Part shown: one piece after another, positions 51,807 through 61,158 of the stretch | Layout of the letters: each line of letters opens with the position of its first letter | How positions within the stretch are numbered: the stretch's first letter is position 1 | DNA from: an uncultured Pelagibacteraceae bacterium | Lineage (GTDB): Bacteria > Pseudomonadota > Alphaproteobacteria > Pelagibacterales > AG-422-B15 | Length of the DNA: 64,000 nucleotides | NCBI GenBank assembly: GCA_902526005.1 | Contig: CABZIW010000002.1 | Coordinates: 186,001 to 250,000, forward strand | Direction of reading: 5' to 3' | The notes under the pieces: model-generated | What the model was told of the DNA's origin: nothing | Databases searched by the model: none | The model's input: only the letters and a program-made list of their open reading frames with translations | Position numbers and translations under genes: made by a program

Positions 51807-52237
51807 ATTTCGTTACTCTCTGCTTGAGTAAGATAACAACCATTAATCAGCCATTCACCGTCTTCTTGTTGCTGCATTGAGTAAATTGCAGTTACGAATT
51901 CACCTTCAGGATCAACTAAATATACTTCTAGGTAAGGTACTCCGTCTCTAAGTGATATCTTGCCAAAGTTTACACTTTTGGGACGATAAACGGCCTGGTA
52001 CTGACCTACAACCATTTCACCAAACGCTTTTGGACTTGGGAATATTTTCTTAATAATTGGCGATGCGAAAGAATAAGCTTTTTCGAAATCATCATTTTGA
52101 AATGCTTGCAGCTGCTGACTTACAACAGAAATAATCTCTTGTTCGTCCTCATCAGTAAGTGAAAATGCAGATGTGCTTATTAAAAGGACAACTAAAAATG
52201 GAAGTACTAATCCTTTGACAATCTTAGTCGTCAACAT
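51803..52237 (-). CDS. DUF4864 exported protein
   Basis: A 144-residue protein with a signal peptide (about 1-26, LVLPFLVVLLISTSAFS). The mature part 'QQLQAFQNDDFEKAYSFASPIIKKIFPSPKAFGEMVV' matches DUF4864, an NTF2-like fold of unknown function. It overlaps the PsiE-like gene by 14 nt upstream and is convergent with GH1 (4-nt overlap). Confidence 0.8.
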   Translation of the reverse strand: MLTTKIVKGLVLPFLVVLLISTSAFSLTDEDEQEIISVVSQQLQAFQNDDFEKAYSFASPIIKKIFPSPKAFGEMVVGQYQAVYRPKSVNFGKISLRDGVPYLEVYLVDPEGEFVTAIYSMQQQEDGEWLINGCYLTQAESNEI

Positions 52238-52595
52238 CGGCGAATATTTTAAGCTTTCTTGCTTTTAATATAAGAACAGCTATGGCAATCAATAAAATGG
52301 CACCACCCTCGTAAAGCAACATGCTTGGATCCATAGTTTTGCCCTGTAAGATTATTAAACGTGCAACAGCAGTGATAGCAATAAATAATGGTATGCTGAT
52401 CCTAATTCTATTTAGTGTCCAATATTCTCTAATCATTTGTATAACTTCGAGATAAATAAATAACAAAAGCAAGTCTGCAAGTTCAACGAGATTTTTTTCA
52501 TACATTGCATATATTTCATAGCCAATAGCTATAACTGTAGCAAAAATAATTATTACCAGAGCTATTTTTTCAATGTATTTAATTGTATCTATCAT
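52224..52595 (-). CDS. PsiE-family membrane protein
   Basis: A 123-residue protein with four hydrophobic helices and 'LLFIYLEVIQMIREYWTLNRIRISIPLFIAITAVARLIIL', which matches the phosphate-starvation-inducible PsiE family. The role is unknown. It overlaps thiolase (4 nt) and DUF4864 (14 nt) in one transcript. Confidence 0.8.
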   Translation of the reverse strand: MIDTIKYIEKIALVIIIFATVIAIGYEIYAMYEKNLVELADLLLLFIYLEVIQMIREYWTLNRIRISIPLFIAITAVARLIILQGKTMDPSMLLYEGGAILLIAIAVLILKARKLKIFADVDD

Positions 52596-53773
52596 AAAAT
52601 CTCAAAAAGACCTGCTGCTCCCATTCCGCCACCAACGCACATTGTTACAACACCGTATTTGGCGTTTCGTCTCTTACCTTCGATTAAAATATGTCCTGTC
52701 ATTCTAGAGCCGGTCATACCATATGGGTGTCCAATAGAAATTGATCCTCCGTTTACATTTAATTTCTCATTATCAATTCCTAGCTTATCTCTGCAGTATA
52801 AAACTTGAACTGCAAACGCTTCGTTCAGTTCCCATATATCGATATCATCTACCTTTAAGCCGTGTTGCTCTAGGAGTTTTGGTACAGCAAATACTGGTCC
52901 TATGCCCATCTCATCGGGCTCACAAGCTGCAACAGAAAGTCCTCTAAAAATTCCCATAGGTTCAATATTTCTTTTTTCTGCTTCTTTAAGATCCATTAAC
53001 AAACATGAAGATGCTCCATCTGATAGCTGACTAGCATTGCCCGCAGTAATATATTTATCAGGTCCCATGACTGGCATTAAACCAGCAAGGCTCTCAAGTG
53101 TAGTTTGTGGTCGATTACACTCATCTTTATCAACTGTTACTTCTTGTTCTGTAACTTCCTTTGTTTCTTTGTTCATTACATCCATTTTTGTTGTTAAAGG
53201 AACAATCTCGTCTTTAAATTTTCCTGCAGTTTGAGCTGCAGCTGTTCGTTGTTGACTTTGTAGTGAATATTCGTCTTGGTATTCTCTGCTTACTTTGTAT
53301 CGATCTGCTACAACATCAGCAGTATTAATCATAGGCATCCATAATGCTGGACAAATTTTTTGAAGTTCAGGCTCAATAAGATGTTTCATGTTCATGTTTT
53401 GCTGAGTCATTGATATTGACTCTACTCCCCCACCTATAGCTACTTTAATTCCATCAACAATAATTCTTTGAGCAGCTACCGCTATTGATTGTAAACCTGA
53501 TGAACAAAAACGATTAATTGTAGTGCCTGGTACAGTTACGGGGCATCCTCCTGCAATTGCAACATTTCTTCCAATGTTATGACCTGTTGCTCCCTCTGGT
53601 TGTCCGCATCCAAAAATTACATCTTCTACTTCACCAGCTTCAACTCCTGCTTTTTCAATAACATGTTTAACAGTATGGCCACCCATTGTAATGCCGTGAG
53701 TTTTGTTAAATCCACCTCTCATAGCTTTTGCTAATCCAGTTCTTGCAGTTGAAATTATTGCAGCTTCTCTCAT
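52592..53773 (-). CDS. Acetyl-CoA acyltransferase (thiolase)
   Basis: A 393-residue thiolase with nucleophile C90 in INRFCSSGLQ, 'ELNEAFAVQ', 'NGGSISIGHPYGMTGSR' and the second catalytic Cys in 'CVGGGMGAAGLFE'. It performs the last step of beta-oxidation (FadA-like) or condenses acetyl-CoA. No FadB partner is adjacent, but enoyl-CoA hydratases and acyl-CoA dehydrogenases follow at 56-61 kb. First gene of a three-gene operon. Confidence 0.9.
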   Translation of the reverse strand: MREAAIISTARTGLAKAMRGGFNKTHGITMGGHTVKHVIEKAGVEAGEVEDVIFGCGQPEGATGHNIGRNVAIAGGCPVTVPGTTINRFCSSGLQSIAVAAQRIIVDGIKVAIGGGVESISMTQQNMNMKHLIEPELQKICPALWMPMINTADVVADRYKVSREYQDEYSLQSQQRTAAAQTAGKFKDEIVPLTTKMDVMNKETKEVTEQEVTVDKDECNRPQTTLESLAGLMPVMGPDKYITAGNASQLSDGASSCLLMDLKEAEKRNIEPMGIFRGLSVAACEPDEMGIGPVFAVPKLLEQHGLKVDDIDIWELNEAFAVQVLYCRDKLGIDNEKLNVNGGSISIGHPYGMTGSRMTGHILIEGKRRNAKYGVVTMCVGGGMGAAGLFEIL

Positions 53774-53903
53774 ACTATATTGCCCTTATAAATATTTAGA
53801 AAACCGTAAGATAGACTTTTTATATAAAAAAAAAAGTTTAATTTTATTTAAAAAATACATGAAAAATACCCTCAATTTTGGCAAATATTTTTCTTTATTC
53901 TGC

Positions 53904-53932
53904 TTGACCAGATCCGAATTGAAGTCTAGAAA
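53904..53932 (+). promoter_or_regulatory. Putative promoter of the thioesterase gene
   Basis: TTGACC (53904-53909, 5 of 6) and TAGAAA (53927-53932, 4 of 6) with a 17-nt spacer, about 30 nt ahead of the ATG at 53963. The AT-rich rest of the 189-bp gap should also hold the divergent thiolase promoter. Confidence 0.45.
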
Positions 53933-53962
53933 GTCGCATTCTTTGAATTAGGGAGATTCTCT

Positions 53963-54400
53963 ATGGTCATGTTAAAGACGGAAGTATCAGCACCAAGCTG
54001 GGTTCCAGAAGGATACAAAAAACTTGGATGGCATGCTGGCTTTGATGTCCTAATTGGACCAATGTATTTTAAAAAAGAAGAGAATAACCAATATAAATTC
54101 ATTACTAAAATTTTGGATAAGCATCTAAATGCTCATGGTATTGCGCATGGTGGCTACTCTATGTCATTAGCAGATATTTTCTTAGGATCTATGGTATTTG
54201 CTGCGTGTGGAAAAAAACCTTGCAGTACTATTTCACTGAATTGTAACTTTGTAAGTCCAGGTCTTCAGGATGATATTGTTGAATGTGATGCTAAGGTTAC
54301 AAGAACTACGAAATCACTCGTCTTTATTGAGGGTAATTTGATCTCACAAGATAAAATTATTTTATCTGCCTCAGGTATTTGGAAAATATTAAATCAATAA
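53963..54400 (+). CDS. PaaI-like hotdog thioesterase
   Basis: A 145-residue single hotdog domain. 'LNAHGIAHGGYSMSLADIFLG' contains the HGG motif and the catalytic Asp of PaaI/YbgC-type thioesterases. It hydrolyses acyl- or aryl-CoA, releasing CoA. The AGGGA ribosome-binding site fits the ATG at 53963. Its end overlaps the convergent NUDIX gene by 7 nt. Divergent from thiolase. Confidence 0.87.
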   Translation: MVMLKTEVSAPSWVPEGYKKLGWHAGFDVLIGPMYFKKEENNQYKFITKILDKHLNAHGIAHGGYSMSLADIFLGSMVFAACGKKPCSTISLNCNFVSPGLQDDIVECDAKVTRTTKSLVFIEGNLISQDKIILSASGIWKILNQ

Positions 54401-54927
54401 TAATTCATAAATCGATCAAGGCTGATATAAGTTTTCATATCATTAATCTTATTAGTTTTAAGTAGTCTTCTTACTTCTTGGACTGAATATATTTTTGTCT
54501 CTAGAACCTCATCTTCGTCAAAATTTGTCTCACTCTTCTTGTAGCAATGAGTTAGATAGCAGTGCACTAAGCAATTGTTATATGCTGGGGTTGAAAAGTA
54601 TTTGCCTATCATTTTCCAATTTTTTCCATGATAACCGGTTTCTTCAATTAATTCTCTTTTAGCGCAACTTAATGGCCTTTCTCCTGGGTCAATAGTCCCT
54701 GCTGGGACTTCAAGCATAATTTGATCTGATCCGTATCGATATTGTTTGAGCAAAACTATAAATTTCTTATCAATTATTGGAACAATACAAGTTATACCAT
54801 TGTGTACAATAAGATCCCTTATCGTTTTGTTTCCATTTACCCATTTAACTTCATCAAAATGTAATTCAAAAACATTCGCTTTAATTTTTTTCTTGGTTTT
54901 AATAAATTTTGCTTTCCTTAGGGTCAT
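54394..54927 (-). CDS. NUDIX hydrolase (ADP-sugar pyrophosphatase-like)
   Basis: A 177-residue protein. 'GERPLSCAKRELIEETGY' carries the REx2EExGY end of the Nudix box, and 'EVPAGTIDPGE' precedes it as in ADP-ribose pyrophosphatases. It probably hydrolyses ADP-ribose or a nucleotide sugar. It overlaps the upstream ProX-like gene by 4 nt, and that gene overlaps a nucleotidyltransferase, so three genes form one operon. Confidence 0.87.
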   Translation of the reverse strand: MTLRKAKFIKTKKKIKANVFELHFDEVKWVNGNKTIRDLIVHNGITCIVPIIDKKFIVLLKQYRYGSDQIMLEVPAGTIDPGERPLSCAKRELIEETGYHGKNWKMIGKYFSTPAYNNCLVHCYLTHCYKKSETNFDEDEVLETKIYSVQEVRRLLKTNKINDMKTYISLDRFMNYY

Positions 54928-55424
54928 TTTTGAAAATCTCTCATATTAATAAATTCGACTTTTGAATGATGCTGTTCAATCAGATTTATCAGGTCATTCG
55001 GAGCTATCGAAACTGTTGACGTATTGATTAAAGGATGAAAATTCACAATTTCATACTCCATAAACTCTTGATCAAAGAAAAATTTAACTTTTTTTTCTTT
55101 ATCGTTTAATAATCCAAATGGAGATACTGATCCAGGTTTGATACCTAGAATATTCATTAAATAATCTTCATTTGCAAAAGACAATTTCTTGGAGTTTAAA
55201 GGTACTGATGCTTTTTTTAAATCAGCAATAATATCCTCAATAAAACTTACTAGAAAAAAATTATTTTTTTTATCTTTCAAAAAAAGATTCTTTGAATGCG
55301 CACCATCAATTGAACCTCGAAGATTTTTAGAATCTTCGACTGTAAACAGTGGTTTATGATCAGTAATTTTGTAACTAATAGAATTTGACTCTAACAAATT
55401 TATTAATGAATTTTTATCAAACAT
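54924..55424 (-). CDS. ProX/YbaK-family aminoacyl-tRNA deacylase
   Basis: A 166-residue protein with 'HSKNLFLKDKKNNFFLV' (the catalytic Lys region) and 'GIKPGSVSPFGLLND', typical of PrdX/ProXp-ala. These remove alanine wrongly attached to tRNA-Pro. Free-standing editing domains compensate for prolyl-tRNA synthetases lacking the insertion domain. It overlaps both neighbours by 1-4 nt. Confidence 0.85.
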   Translation of the reverse strand: MFDKNSLINLLESNSISYKITDHKPLFTVEDSKNLRGSIDGAHSKNLFLKDKKNNFFLVSFIEDIIADLKKASVPLNSKKLSFANEDYLMNILGIKPGSVSPFGLLNDKEKKVKFFFDQEFMEYEIVNFHPLINTSTVSIAPNDLINLIEQHHSKVEFINMRDFQK

Positions 55425-56293
55425 TAAGCAAGTGAACTTAATTTTTCTTTATACTTTGAGTCGGGCATTTGATTAATAAGAATTCTAAGTTGTTTCTTTG
55501 TAATCCATCCGTTTAGATATGAGTCCATTTCGATAGATCCAAATAGCTTTTTTTCTTTTATTTGATATTTGTTAATATAGTTTGAAGCTTCAAGCATTTC
55601 TTCAGCATCACCAGCGTCAAACCACATAACATCTTTTTTTAATGTAAAAACTTTTAAAAGATTCTTTCTTAGATAAGATTGATGAACATCAACTATTTCT
55701 AATTCTTTTCTTTTGGAGGGCTTTAAATCCTTAACAATTGATATGGAGTCCTTATCATAAAAATAAAGACCAGGTATTGTATGATTACTCTTTGGTTTTT
55801 TTGGTTTCTCAATAATTGATTTTATATTTTTTTCTCTATCGTATTCAATAACTGCTGATTTGTGTGGATATTTTGTCTTTACAGCTAAAACAGCAGCTCC
55901 ATCCTTGAGCGACTGAACTTTTTTTAAAGTTGATGTGAAGCTTTTACCAACAAATAAATTATCAGCTAAGGCTAAAACAAATGGTTTTTTATTAATAAAT
56001 TTTTTGGCAATATTAACTGCATCAGGAATTCCAACTTGTTTTTTTTGAAATGTGTAACTGAATTTCATGCCAAGCTGTTTTCCCGAGCCAAATAGTTTTC
56101 TAAATTTTGGTATATCTTTCTTTTGAGATATAAATAGCACCTCGCGAACACCAGCCTTAATTAAGTTTGATAACGCGTAATAAAGCAAGGGTTTATCATA
56201 TAAAGGCAGAAGAGGTTTCACTGTTACTTTTGTTGCAGGCGAAAGTCGAGTTCCCTTGCCGGCAGCGAGAATAATGCCTTTTTTAAATCTCAT
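55424..56293 (-). CDS. Sugar-1-phosphate nucleotidyltransferase (RmlA-like)
   Basis: A 289-residue protein. 'GIILAAGKGTRLSPATKVTVKPLLPLYDKPLLYYAL' is the nucleotidyltransferase start of RmlA, with the catalytic Lys in VKPLLP. 'ALADNLFVG' holds the metal Asp, 'IIEKPKKPKSNHTIPGLYFYD' the sugar site. It makes dTDP- or UDP-glucose-like nucleotides for surface sugars. Other rml genes are absent here. The final 40 residues ('GWITKKQLRILINQMPDSKYKEKL') match RmlA more than GalU. Confidence 0.85.
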   Translation of the reverse strand: MRFKKGIILAAGKGTRLSPATKVTVKPLLPLYDKPLLYYALSNLIKAGVREVLFISQKKDIPKFRKLFGSGKQLGMKFSYTFQKKQVGIPDAVNIAKKFINKKPFVLALADNLFVGKSFTSTLKKVQSLKDGAAVLAVKTKYPHKSAVIEYDREKNIKSIIEKPKKPKSNHTIPGLYFYDKDSISIVKDLKPSKRKELEIVDVHQSYLRKNLLKVFTLKKDVMWFDAGDAEEMLEASNYINKYQIKEKKLFGSIEMDSYLNGWITKKQLRILINQMPDSKYKEKLSSLA

Positions 56294-56316
56294 TAAAATT
56301 TAATTTGTTAAAAATA

Positions 56317-57168
56317 CTATTTACTTGATTTATGTTTCAAGAAATTTTTATCTCTTAAATTTCTATACTCTGGCTTTTTCTTTTGCATTTTTGACATCAT
56401 TGTAGTCATTACATCTTCTTTATGAAGCGTAGCTGCATTCCATAGTGCCACATTATCCAAGCCCTCTTTAACAGAGTGATCTCTTGAATAATTGAGAACT
56501 TCTTTTGTAACCCACATCGCAAGTGGTGTTTTTGATGCTAATTTTTCAGCCATTTCAAAAGCACTATCAATCATTTCTTCATGACTCTCATGCAAAGAGC
56601 TCACAAGGCCTACTTCTTTTGCTCTTTCAGCAGATATCTTTTCTCCCATCATAGTCCACTCACGCGCTATACCAGCAGGTATAATTTTTGGTAATCTTTG
56701 TATAGTTCCGATATCTGCTGCCAAACCTACATTTATTTCTTCAATTAAAAAAAATGCATCTTTTGTACAAAGTCTTATATCAGCGGCAGTGATTAAATCG
56801 ATACCTCCACCAATACATCCTCCTTGCACAGCGGCAACAACTGGAAATCTCGCATCCTCTAAACATGAAGCAGCACGTTGCAGAAACTTTAACTGTTGAA
56901 TAAAATACCCCCTACTTCTGCCAAGCTCTTGATTTGTTTCGTGTTCAACAACATCATCTTTAAACATACTAAGGTCTATTCCAGCAGAAAAATGTGGTCC
57001 CGTGGAAGATACAATTAAAGCTCTAATTTCACCGCTATCATCTAGCTCTTCAACTTCCTTTGGAAATAATCTCCAGAAATCCTCGTTCATTGAATTTCTT
57101 TTTTCAGGCCTATTGAACCTGATATGAGCAATTGAATTATTTATTTCAACATCAAAGGGTTTTGGCAT
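56317..57168 (-). CDS. Enoyl-CoA hydratase/isomerase (crotonase) family
   Basis: A 283-residue crotonase. 'IAHIRFNRPEKRNSMNEDFW', oxyanion-hole region 'HFSAGIDLSMF' and 'AAVQGGCIGGGIDLITAADIRLC' are visible. 'DIRLCTKDAFFLIEEINVGLAADIGTIQRLPK' resembles delta3,5-delta2,4-dienoyl-CoA isomerase (ECH1), where acidic residues in this loop are catalytic. It would help oxidise unsaturated fatty acids. Divergent from the MaoC gene (75-bp gap). Confidence 0.88.
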   Translation of the reverse strand: MPKPFDVEINNSIAHIRFNRPEKRNSMNEDFWRLFPKEVEELDDSGEIRALIVSSTGPHFSAGIDLSMFKDDVVEHETNQELGRSRGYFIQQLKFLQRAASCLEDARFPVVAAVQGGCIGGGIDLITAADIRLCTKDAFFLIEEINVGLAADIGTIQRLPKIIPAGIAREWTMMGEKISAERAKEVGLVSSLHESHEEMIDSAFEMAEKLASKTPLAMWVTKEVLNYSRDHSVKEGLDNVALWNAATLHKEDVMTTMMSKMQKKKPEYRNLRDKNFLKHKSSK

Positions 57169-57243
57169 GTTTTTTTCCTCGCTTTAGATAAGTGATCTAT
57201 ATAAAGTATATATACATTTAAAAATTAGAGAAATACATAAAAA

Positions 57244-58092
57244 ATGGCTATTAATTACGAAGAAATAATGTCCATGACTTCAGAAAACATTGAAGTTTCC
57301 TATACTGATAAAGATTCAATTCTCTATAGTCTAGGCGTCGGTATTGGGAATGACCCAATGAATTTAGATGAATTAAAGTTTGTCTATGAAAATTCACAAA
57401 TTGCATTGCCGTCAATGGCTACTAATTTTCAATATCACTCACCATTATTGCTGAAGACAAATATTAATTTCATCATGGTTGTTCATGGTGAACAGAGATT
57501 ATCAGTAACTAATCCTTTACCTGTCTCAGGAGATTTTATAACCAACGCAAAAGTTATAGGTTGTTATGATAAAGGTCTTGGTAAGGGTGCAGTTATTGAG
57601 GTTGAAACAACTGTAAATCTTAAAAAAGATAATACAGAAATCTGTAAGCTCGTTAGTACAACATTCGCTAGGGGGGATGGTGGCTTTGGTGGACCTGAGT
57701 CTCCAAAAAAAGAATTAGTAAGACCTGAGGGTAAACCAGATTATGTGCATGAAATAAATACCAAGCCTGATCAAGCATTAATTTTTAGACTTTCAGGAGA
57801 TTACAACCCATTGCACTCTGATCCAAATTTTGCAAAGTCTGCTGGTTTTGAACGGCCAATTCTACATGGCATGTGCACATACGGTATCGCATGCAGATCG
57901 ATTATTGAAAGTGTCTGCGATAAAGATGTAAAGAAACTTAAAAGATTTGATTGTCGTTTTTCTTCACCTGTATATCCTGGAGAAACAATAGTTACAGAAA
58001 TGTGGAAAGATGGTAATAATGTTTATTATCAGTGCAAGGTAAAAGAACGTGATAAAATGGTAATTAAAAATGGAGTTAGTGAAATAATATGA
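57244..58092 (+). CDS. MaoC-family (R)-specific enoyl-CoA hydratase 2
   Basis: A 282-residue double-hotdog protein. N-terminal half-domain 'YSLGVGIGNDP...' is followed by the hydratase-2 motif 'FRLSGDYNPLHSDPNFAKSAGFERPILHGMCTYG' (catalytic D and H). It resembles the hydratase part of peroxisomal multifunctional enzyme type 2. It hydrates trans-2-enoyl-CoA to the (R)-3-hydroxy product. It overlaps the acyl-CoA dehydrogenase start by 4 nt, so the pair probably acts on the same substrate. Confidence 0.88.
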   Translation: MAINYEEIMSMTSENIEVSYTDKDSILYSLGVGIGNDPMNLDELKFVYENSQIALPSMATNFQYHSPLLLKTNINFIMVVHGEQRLSVTNPLPVSGDFITNAKVIGCYDKGLGKGAVIEVETTVNLKKDNTEICKLVSTTFARGDGGFGGPESPKKELVRPEGKPDYVHEINTKPDQALIFRLSGDYNPLHSDPNFAKSAGFERPILHGMCTYGIACRSIIESVCDKDVKKLKRFDCRFSSPVYPGETIVTEMWKDGNNVYYQCKVKERDKMVIKNGVSEII

Positions 58093-59276
58093 TACCAAAA
58101 GTTGGAATTTCTGAGGGTAAAGAACCTCTTTTTTATAATGAGTCTCATCATGCATGGAGAGAAGAAGTAAGAAAATTTGTTTCAAAGGAAATAGCTCCTT
58201 TTGTTGAAGAATGGGAAGAAGCTGGTGAGTTTCCAAGAGAACTCTATAAAAAAGCCGCCGATGTAGGTCTAATGGGAATGGGCTATGATGAAAAGTATGG
58301 CGGTACAACAGAAGGTATTGATATTTTTCACGGCATCGTAACAGCTGAGGAATTCGCCCATGGATGTGGCGGTGTTTCAGCAAGTCTTTTATCGCATAAT
58401 ATTGCAATACCATTGATACAATCTTTGGGTACAGAAGAACAAAAAGAAAAATTTATTCCCCCGGTGGTAAGAGGGGAAAAAATAGCAGCTCTTGCAATGA
58501 CAGAGCCTTCGGGAGGATCAGATGTTGCGAGTTTGAAAACTAAAGCAGTTAGAAAAGGCGACCATTTCATTGTTAATGGCTCAAAAATGTTCATTACAAG
58601 TGGGATGCGTGCTGATACCTACGTAGTTGGAGTAAGAACTGGTGGTGAAGGTGCTACAGGAATATCAGTTCTGGTTATTGAAAAGAATACGCCCGGTTTC
58701 ACGCAAACTCCTCTCAAAAAAATGGGATGGCTCAGCTCCGATACAGCTGTACTTTATTTTGATGATTGTAAAGTGCCTGTAGAAAATTTGATTGGTGGAG
58801 AAAACAGTGGCTGGATTGGTGTGATGAGCAACTTCAGTCAAGAAAGACTTGGTATGGCAGCTGGTATGAATGCATATTCTCAAATTTGTATTGATGAAGC
58901 AGTAGCTTGGGCAAAAGAGCGAAAAACATTTGGTAAGCCATTGATTGATAATCAAGTGATAAAACATAAACTTGTTGATATGAATAGAGCAGTTAAAACA
59001 TCAAGGGCTTGGACCGAATTGCTGTCTTGGAGAGTAATGAATGGTGAAAGTCCTATTGCAGACTTGGCAATGCTAAAAGTACATGCAAGTAAAGCAATGG
59101 AACTATGTGCAAGAGAAGCAATGCAAATACTGGGTGGAGCAGGATATCTTCGAGCTAATAGCGGACCTGGGAAGGTTGAGAGAATTTATAGAGAAGTAAG
59201 GGTTAATGCAATTGGCGGTGGTTCAGAAGAAATAATGTACGATTTAGCTGCAAGGCAACTGGGATATAGATCTTAA
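58089..59276 (+). CDS. Acyl-CoA dehydrogenase
   Basis: A 395-residue FAD enzyme with the three-domain ACAD fold. 'ALAMTEPSGGSDVASLKTKAV' and 'GSKMFITSGMRADTYVVGVRT' are FAD- and substrate-binding signatures. 'QILGGAGYLRANSGPGKVERIYREVRVNAIGGGSEEIM' is the C-terminal motif, and the GGGSEE variant replaces the usual YEGTxE. It introduces the first double bond in acyl-CoA breakdown. Convergent with the large acyl-CoA dehydrogenase at the stop (0 nt gap). Confidence 0.9.
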   Translation: MIPKVGISEGKEPLFYNESHHAWREEVRKFVSKEIAPFVEEWEEAGEFPRELYKKAADVGLMGMGYDEKYGGTTEGIDIFHGIVTAEEFAHGCGGVSASLLSHNIAIPLIQSLGTEEQKEKFIPPVVRGEKIAALAMTEPSGGSDVASLKTKAVRKGDHFIVNGSKMFITSGMRADTYVVGVRTGGEGATGISVLVIEKNTPGFTQTPLKKMGWLSSDTAVLYFDDCKVPVENLIGGENSGWIGVMSNFSQERLGMAAGMNAYSQICIDEAVAWAKERKTFGKPLIDNQVIKHKLVDMNRAVKTSRAWTELLSWRVMNGESPIADLAMLKVHASKAMELCAREAMQILGGAGYLRANSGPGKVERIYREVRVNAIGGGSEEIMYDLAARQLGYRS

Positions 59277-61046
59277 TTAAAACTCTGCAACTTCCATATC
59301 CATCATTGATGACTTACCTGCTTGTACTTTTTTTGAATACATAGTTAACTCTGGCATAATCTTTTCAACAAAATATGTTCCTGTTTTTATTTTATTTTTA
59401 TGAATAGGTTCATTTTTTCCAACTGAGAACTTTGCCATGCGTGCCCACATATATGTCATTGAAGATAGAGCTACTAAATTTAGGTAATCAGTAGCTGAAG
59501 CAAGAGCATTTTCGGGATCCTGCATACCATTTTGCATTAACCACATTGTTGAAGCAGTAACTTCATTGAGAGCATTCTCGAGAGGCTTAATAAATGACGA
59601 TATTTCCTCATTATCTTTATTTTCAGATAGAAATTTTTGAACCTCTTTTTGGAAATTTTGTAATAACCGCCCCTGGTGCATTGTTAATTTTCTTCCAACT
59701 AAGTCTAATGCTTGAATGCCATTTGTACCTTCATAAATCATTGTAATTCTTACATCTCGCATATACTGCTCGAGAGGATATTCTTTTGTGAAACCACTAC
59801 CACCTAAGACCTGTAAAGATTCTGAACAATTTAAAAAACCTCTATCAGTGCAGTAAGCTTTAATAATCGGCGTCATTAGTGCAGCAAAATCATCAGCTTC
59901 CTGTCTTACTTTTTCATCAGGATGATCTTCTGCAAGATCAATTTTCATAGCTGTATAAATACATAATGCGCGCATTGCCTCAGTTGTTGCTTTGACATTC
60001 ATTAACATTCTTCTTACATCAGGATGAACGATTATATTGTCAGCTTTACTATCTTTGTCTTGCTTATCCTTAACAACAGACCTCATCTGTTTTCTTTCTT
60101 TTGCAAATTCTAAAGCGTTTTGGTACGAGATCTCGGACATTGCTATACCTTGGAGTCCAACTTTTAAACGTGCATCATTCATCATCAGAAACATAGCTTC
60201 CATACCTTTGTTTTTTTCTCCAACAAGCCAACCTTTTGCATTTTCAAGATTCATAACGCACGTTGGTGATGAATTTATTCCTAGTTTATGCTCTAAACCG
60301 CCACAATAAATTGTATTTCGGGAATTATCTTCTAATCGCTTTGGTACAAGAAATAAACTTATTCCTTTAATACCCTCGGGTGCGTCTGGTGTTCTTGCAA
60401 GTACAAGATGAATAATATTTTCTGTTAAGTCATGTTCGCCAAATGAGATCCAAATTTTTTGGCCTGTTAGCTCATAGTGATCATCTTTAGGAACTGCAGT
60501 TGATTTTATTAAACCGAGATCGGTTCCACATTGTGGTTCTGTCAGACACATAGTGCCCATCCACTCACCTGAAGTCATATTAGGTAGATATTTATCTTTA
60601 AGTTCCTCCGTAGCTTTTTTTAAGATGGTCTTCATTGCACCGTGACTTAATCCTGGACCCATATAGAATGCCATATTAGCAGCTATTCCAATCTCACCTG
60701 CAAGTATGGCAGTCGTGAACGGTGCTCCACCGCCACCATATTGAGTGGGCATAGTAGCACCAACATAGCCTGACGACTTTACTGCATCATACAATTTTTT
60801 AAATCTTTCAGGAGTATGAACTTCAGGACCTTCTGCCCCATCAGTGACATATTTTAAGCCCTCTCTATCTCCAATTTTGTTACTATCTATTACTTCTTGC
60901 TCATTAAGGCGCCCAATTTCAGAAACAACGCTCATGAGTGTTTCGGAGTCATATTCCTTGAACTTTTCTATGCCAGCAATAACCTCATCGTAGTTAAGCA
61001 TAGCCAGATTGTATTTGAAATCTTCTATTGGACTTTTGTACGACAT
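59277..61046 (-). CDS. Long acyl-CoA dehydrogenase (DmdC-like)
   Basis: A 589-residue acyl-CoA dehydrogenase with a C-terminal extension domain. 'GTMCLTEPQCGTDLGLIKSTAVPKDD', 'GQKIWISFGEHDLTENIIHLVLART', 'DARLKVGLQGIAMSEISYQNALEFAKERKQMRS' and 'MIYEGTNGIQALDLVGRKL' match the family holding 3-methylmercaptopropionyl-CoA dehydrogenase DmdC. DMSP breakdown is therefore possible for a marine organism, but many members act on ordinary acyl-CoAs and no other dmd gene is present in this window. Confidence 0.88.
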   Translation of the reverse strand: MSYKSPIEDFKYNLAMLNYDEVIAGIEKFKEYDSETLMSVVSEIGRLNEQEVIDSNKIGDREGLKYVTDGAEGPEVHTPERFKKLYDAVKSSGYVGATMPTQYGGGGAPFTTAILAGEIGIAANMAFYMGPGLSHGAMKTILKKATEELKDKYLPNMTSGEWMGTMCLTEPQCGTDLGLIKSTAVPKDDHYELTGQKIWISFGEHDLTENIIHLVLARTPDAPEGIKGISLFLVPKRLEDNSRNTIYCGGLEHKLGINSSPTCVMNLENAKGWLVGEKNKGMEAMFLMMNDARLKVGLQGIAMSEISYQNALEFAKERKQMRSVVKDKQDKDSKADNIIVHPDVRRMLMNVKATTEAMRALCIYTAMKIDLAEDHPDEKVRQEADDFAALMTPIIKAYCTDRGFLNCSESLQVLGGSGFTKEYPLEQYMRDVRITMIYEGTNGIQALDLVGRKLTMHQGRLLQNFQKEVQKFLSENKDNEEISSFIKPLENALNEVTASTMWLMQNGMQDPENALASATDYLNLVALSSMTYMWARMAKFSVGKNEPIHKNKIKTGTYFVEKIMPELTMYSKKVQAGKSSMMDMEVAEF

Positions 61047-61158
61047 AGGTTTAAGAATATTTATTATAGATTAAATATATATAACCTTTGTCTCGTAAAT
61101 TGCAAATTTCTAATTTTGTTGGCCATATCGATGGGGAAAGTCTGAAAAGTTTAGAATT

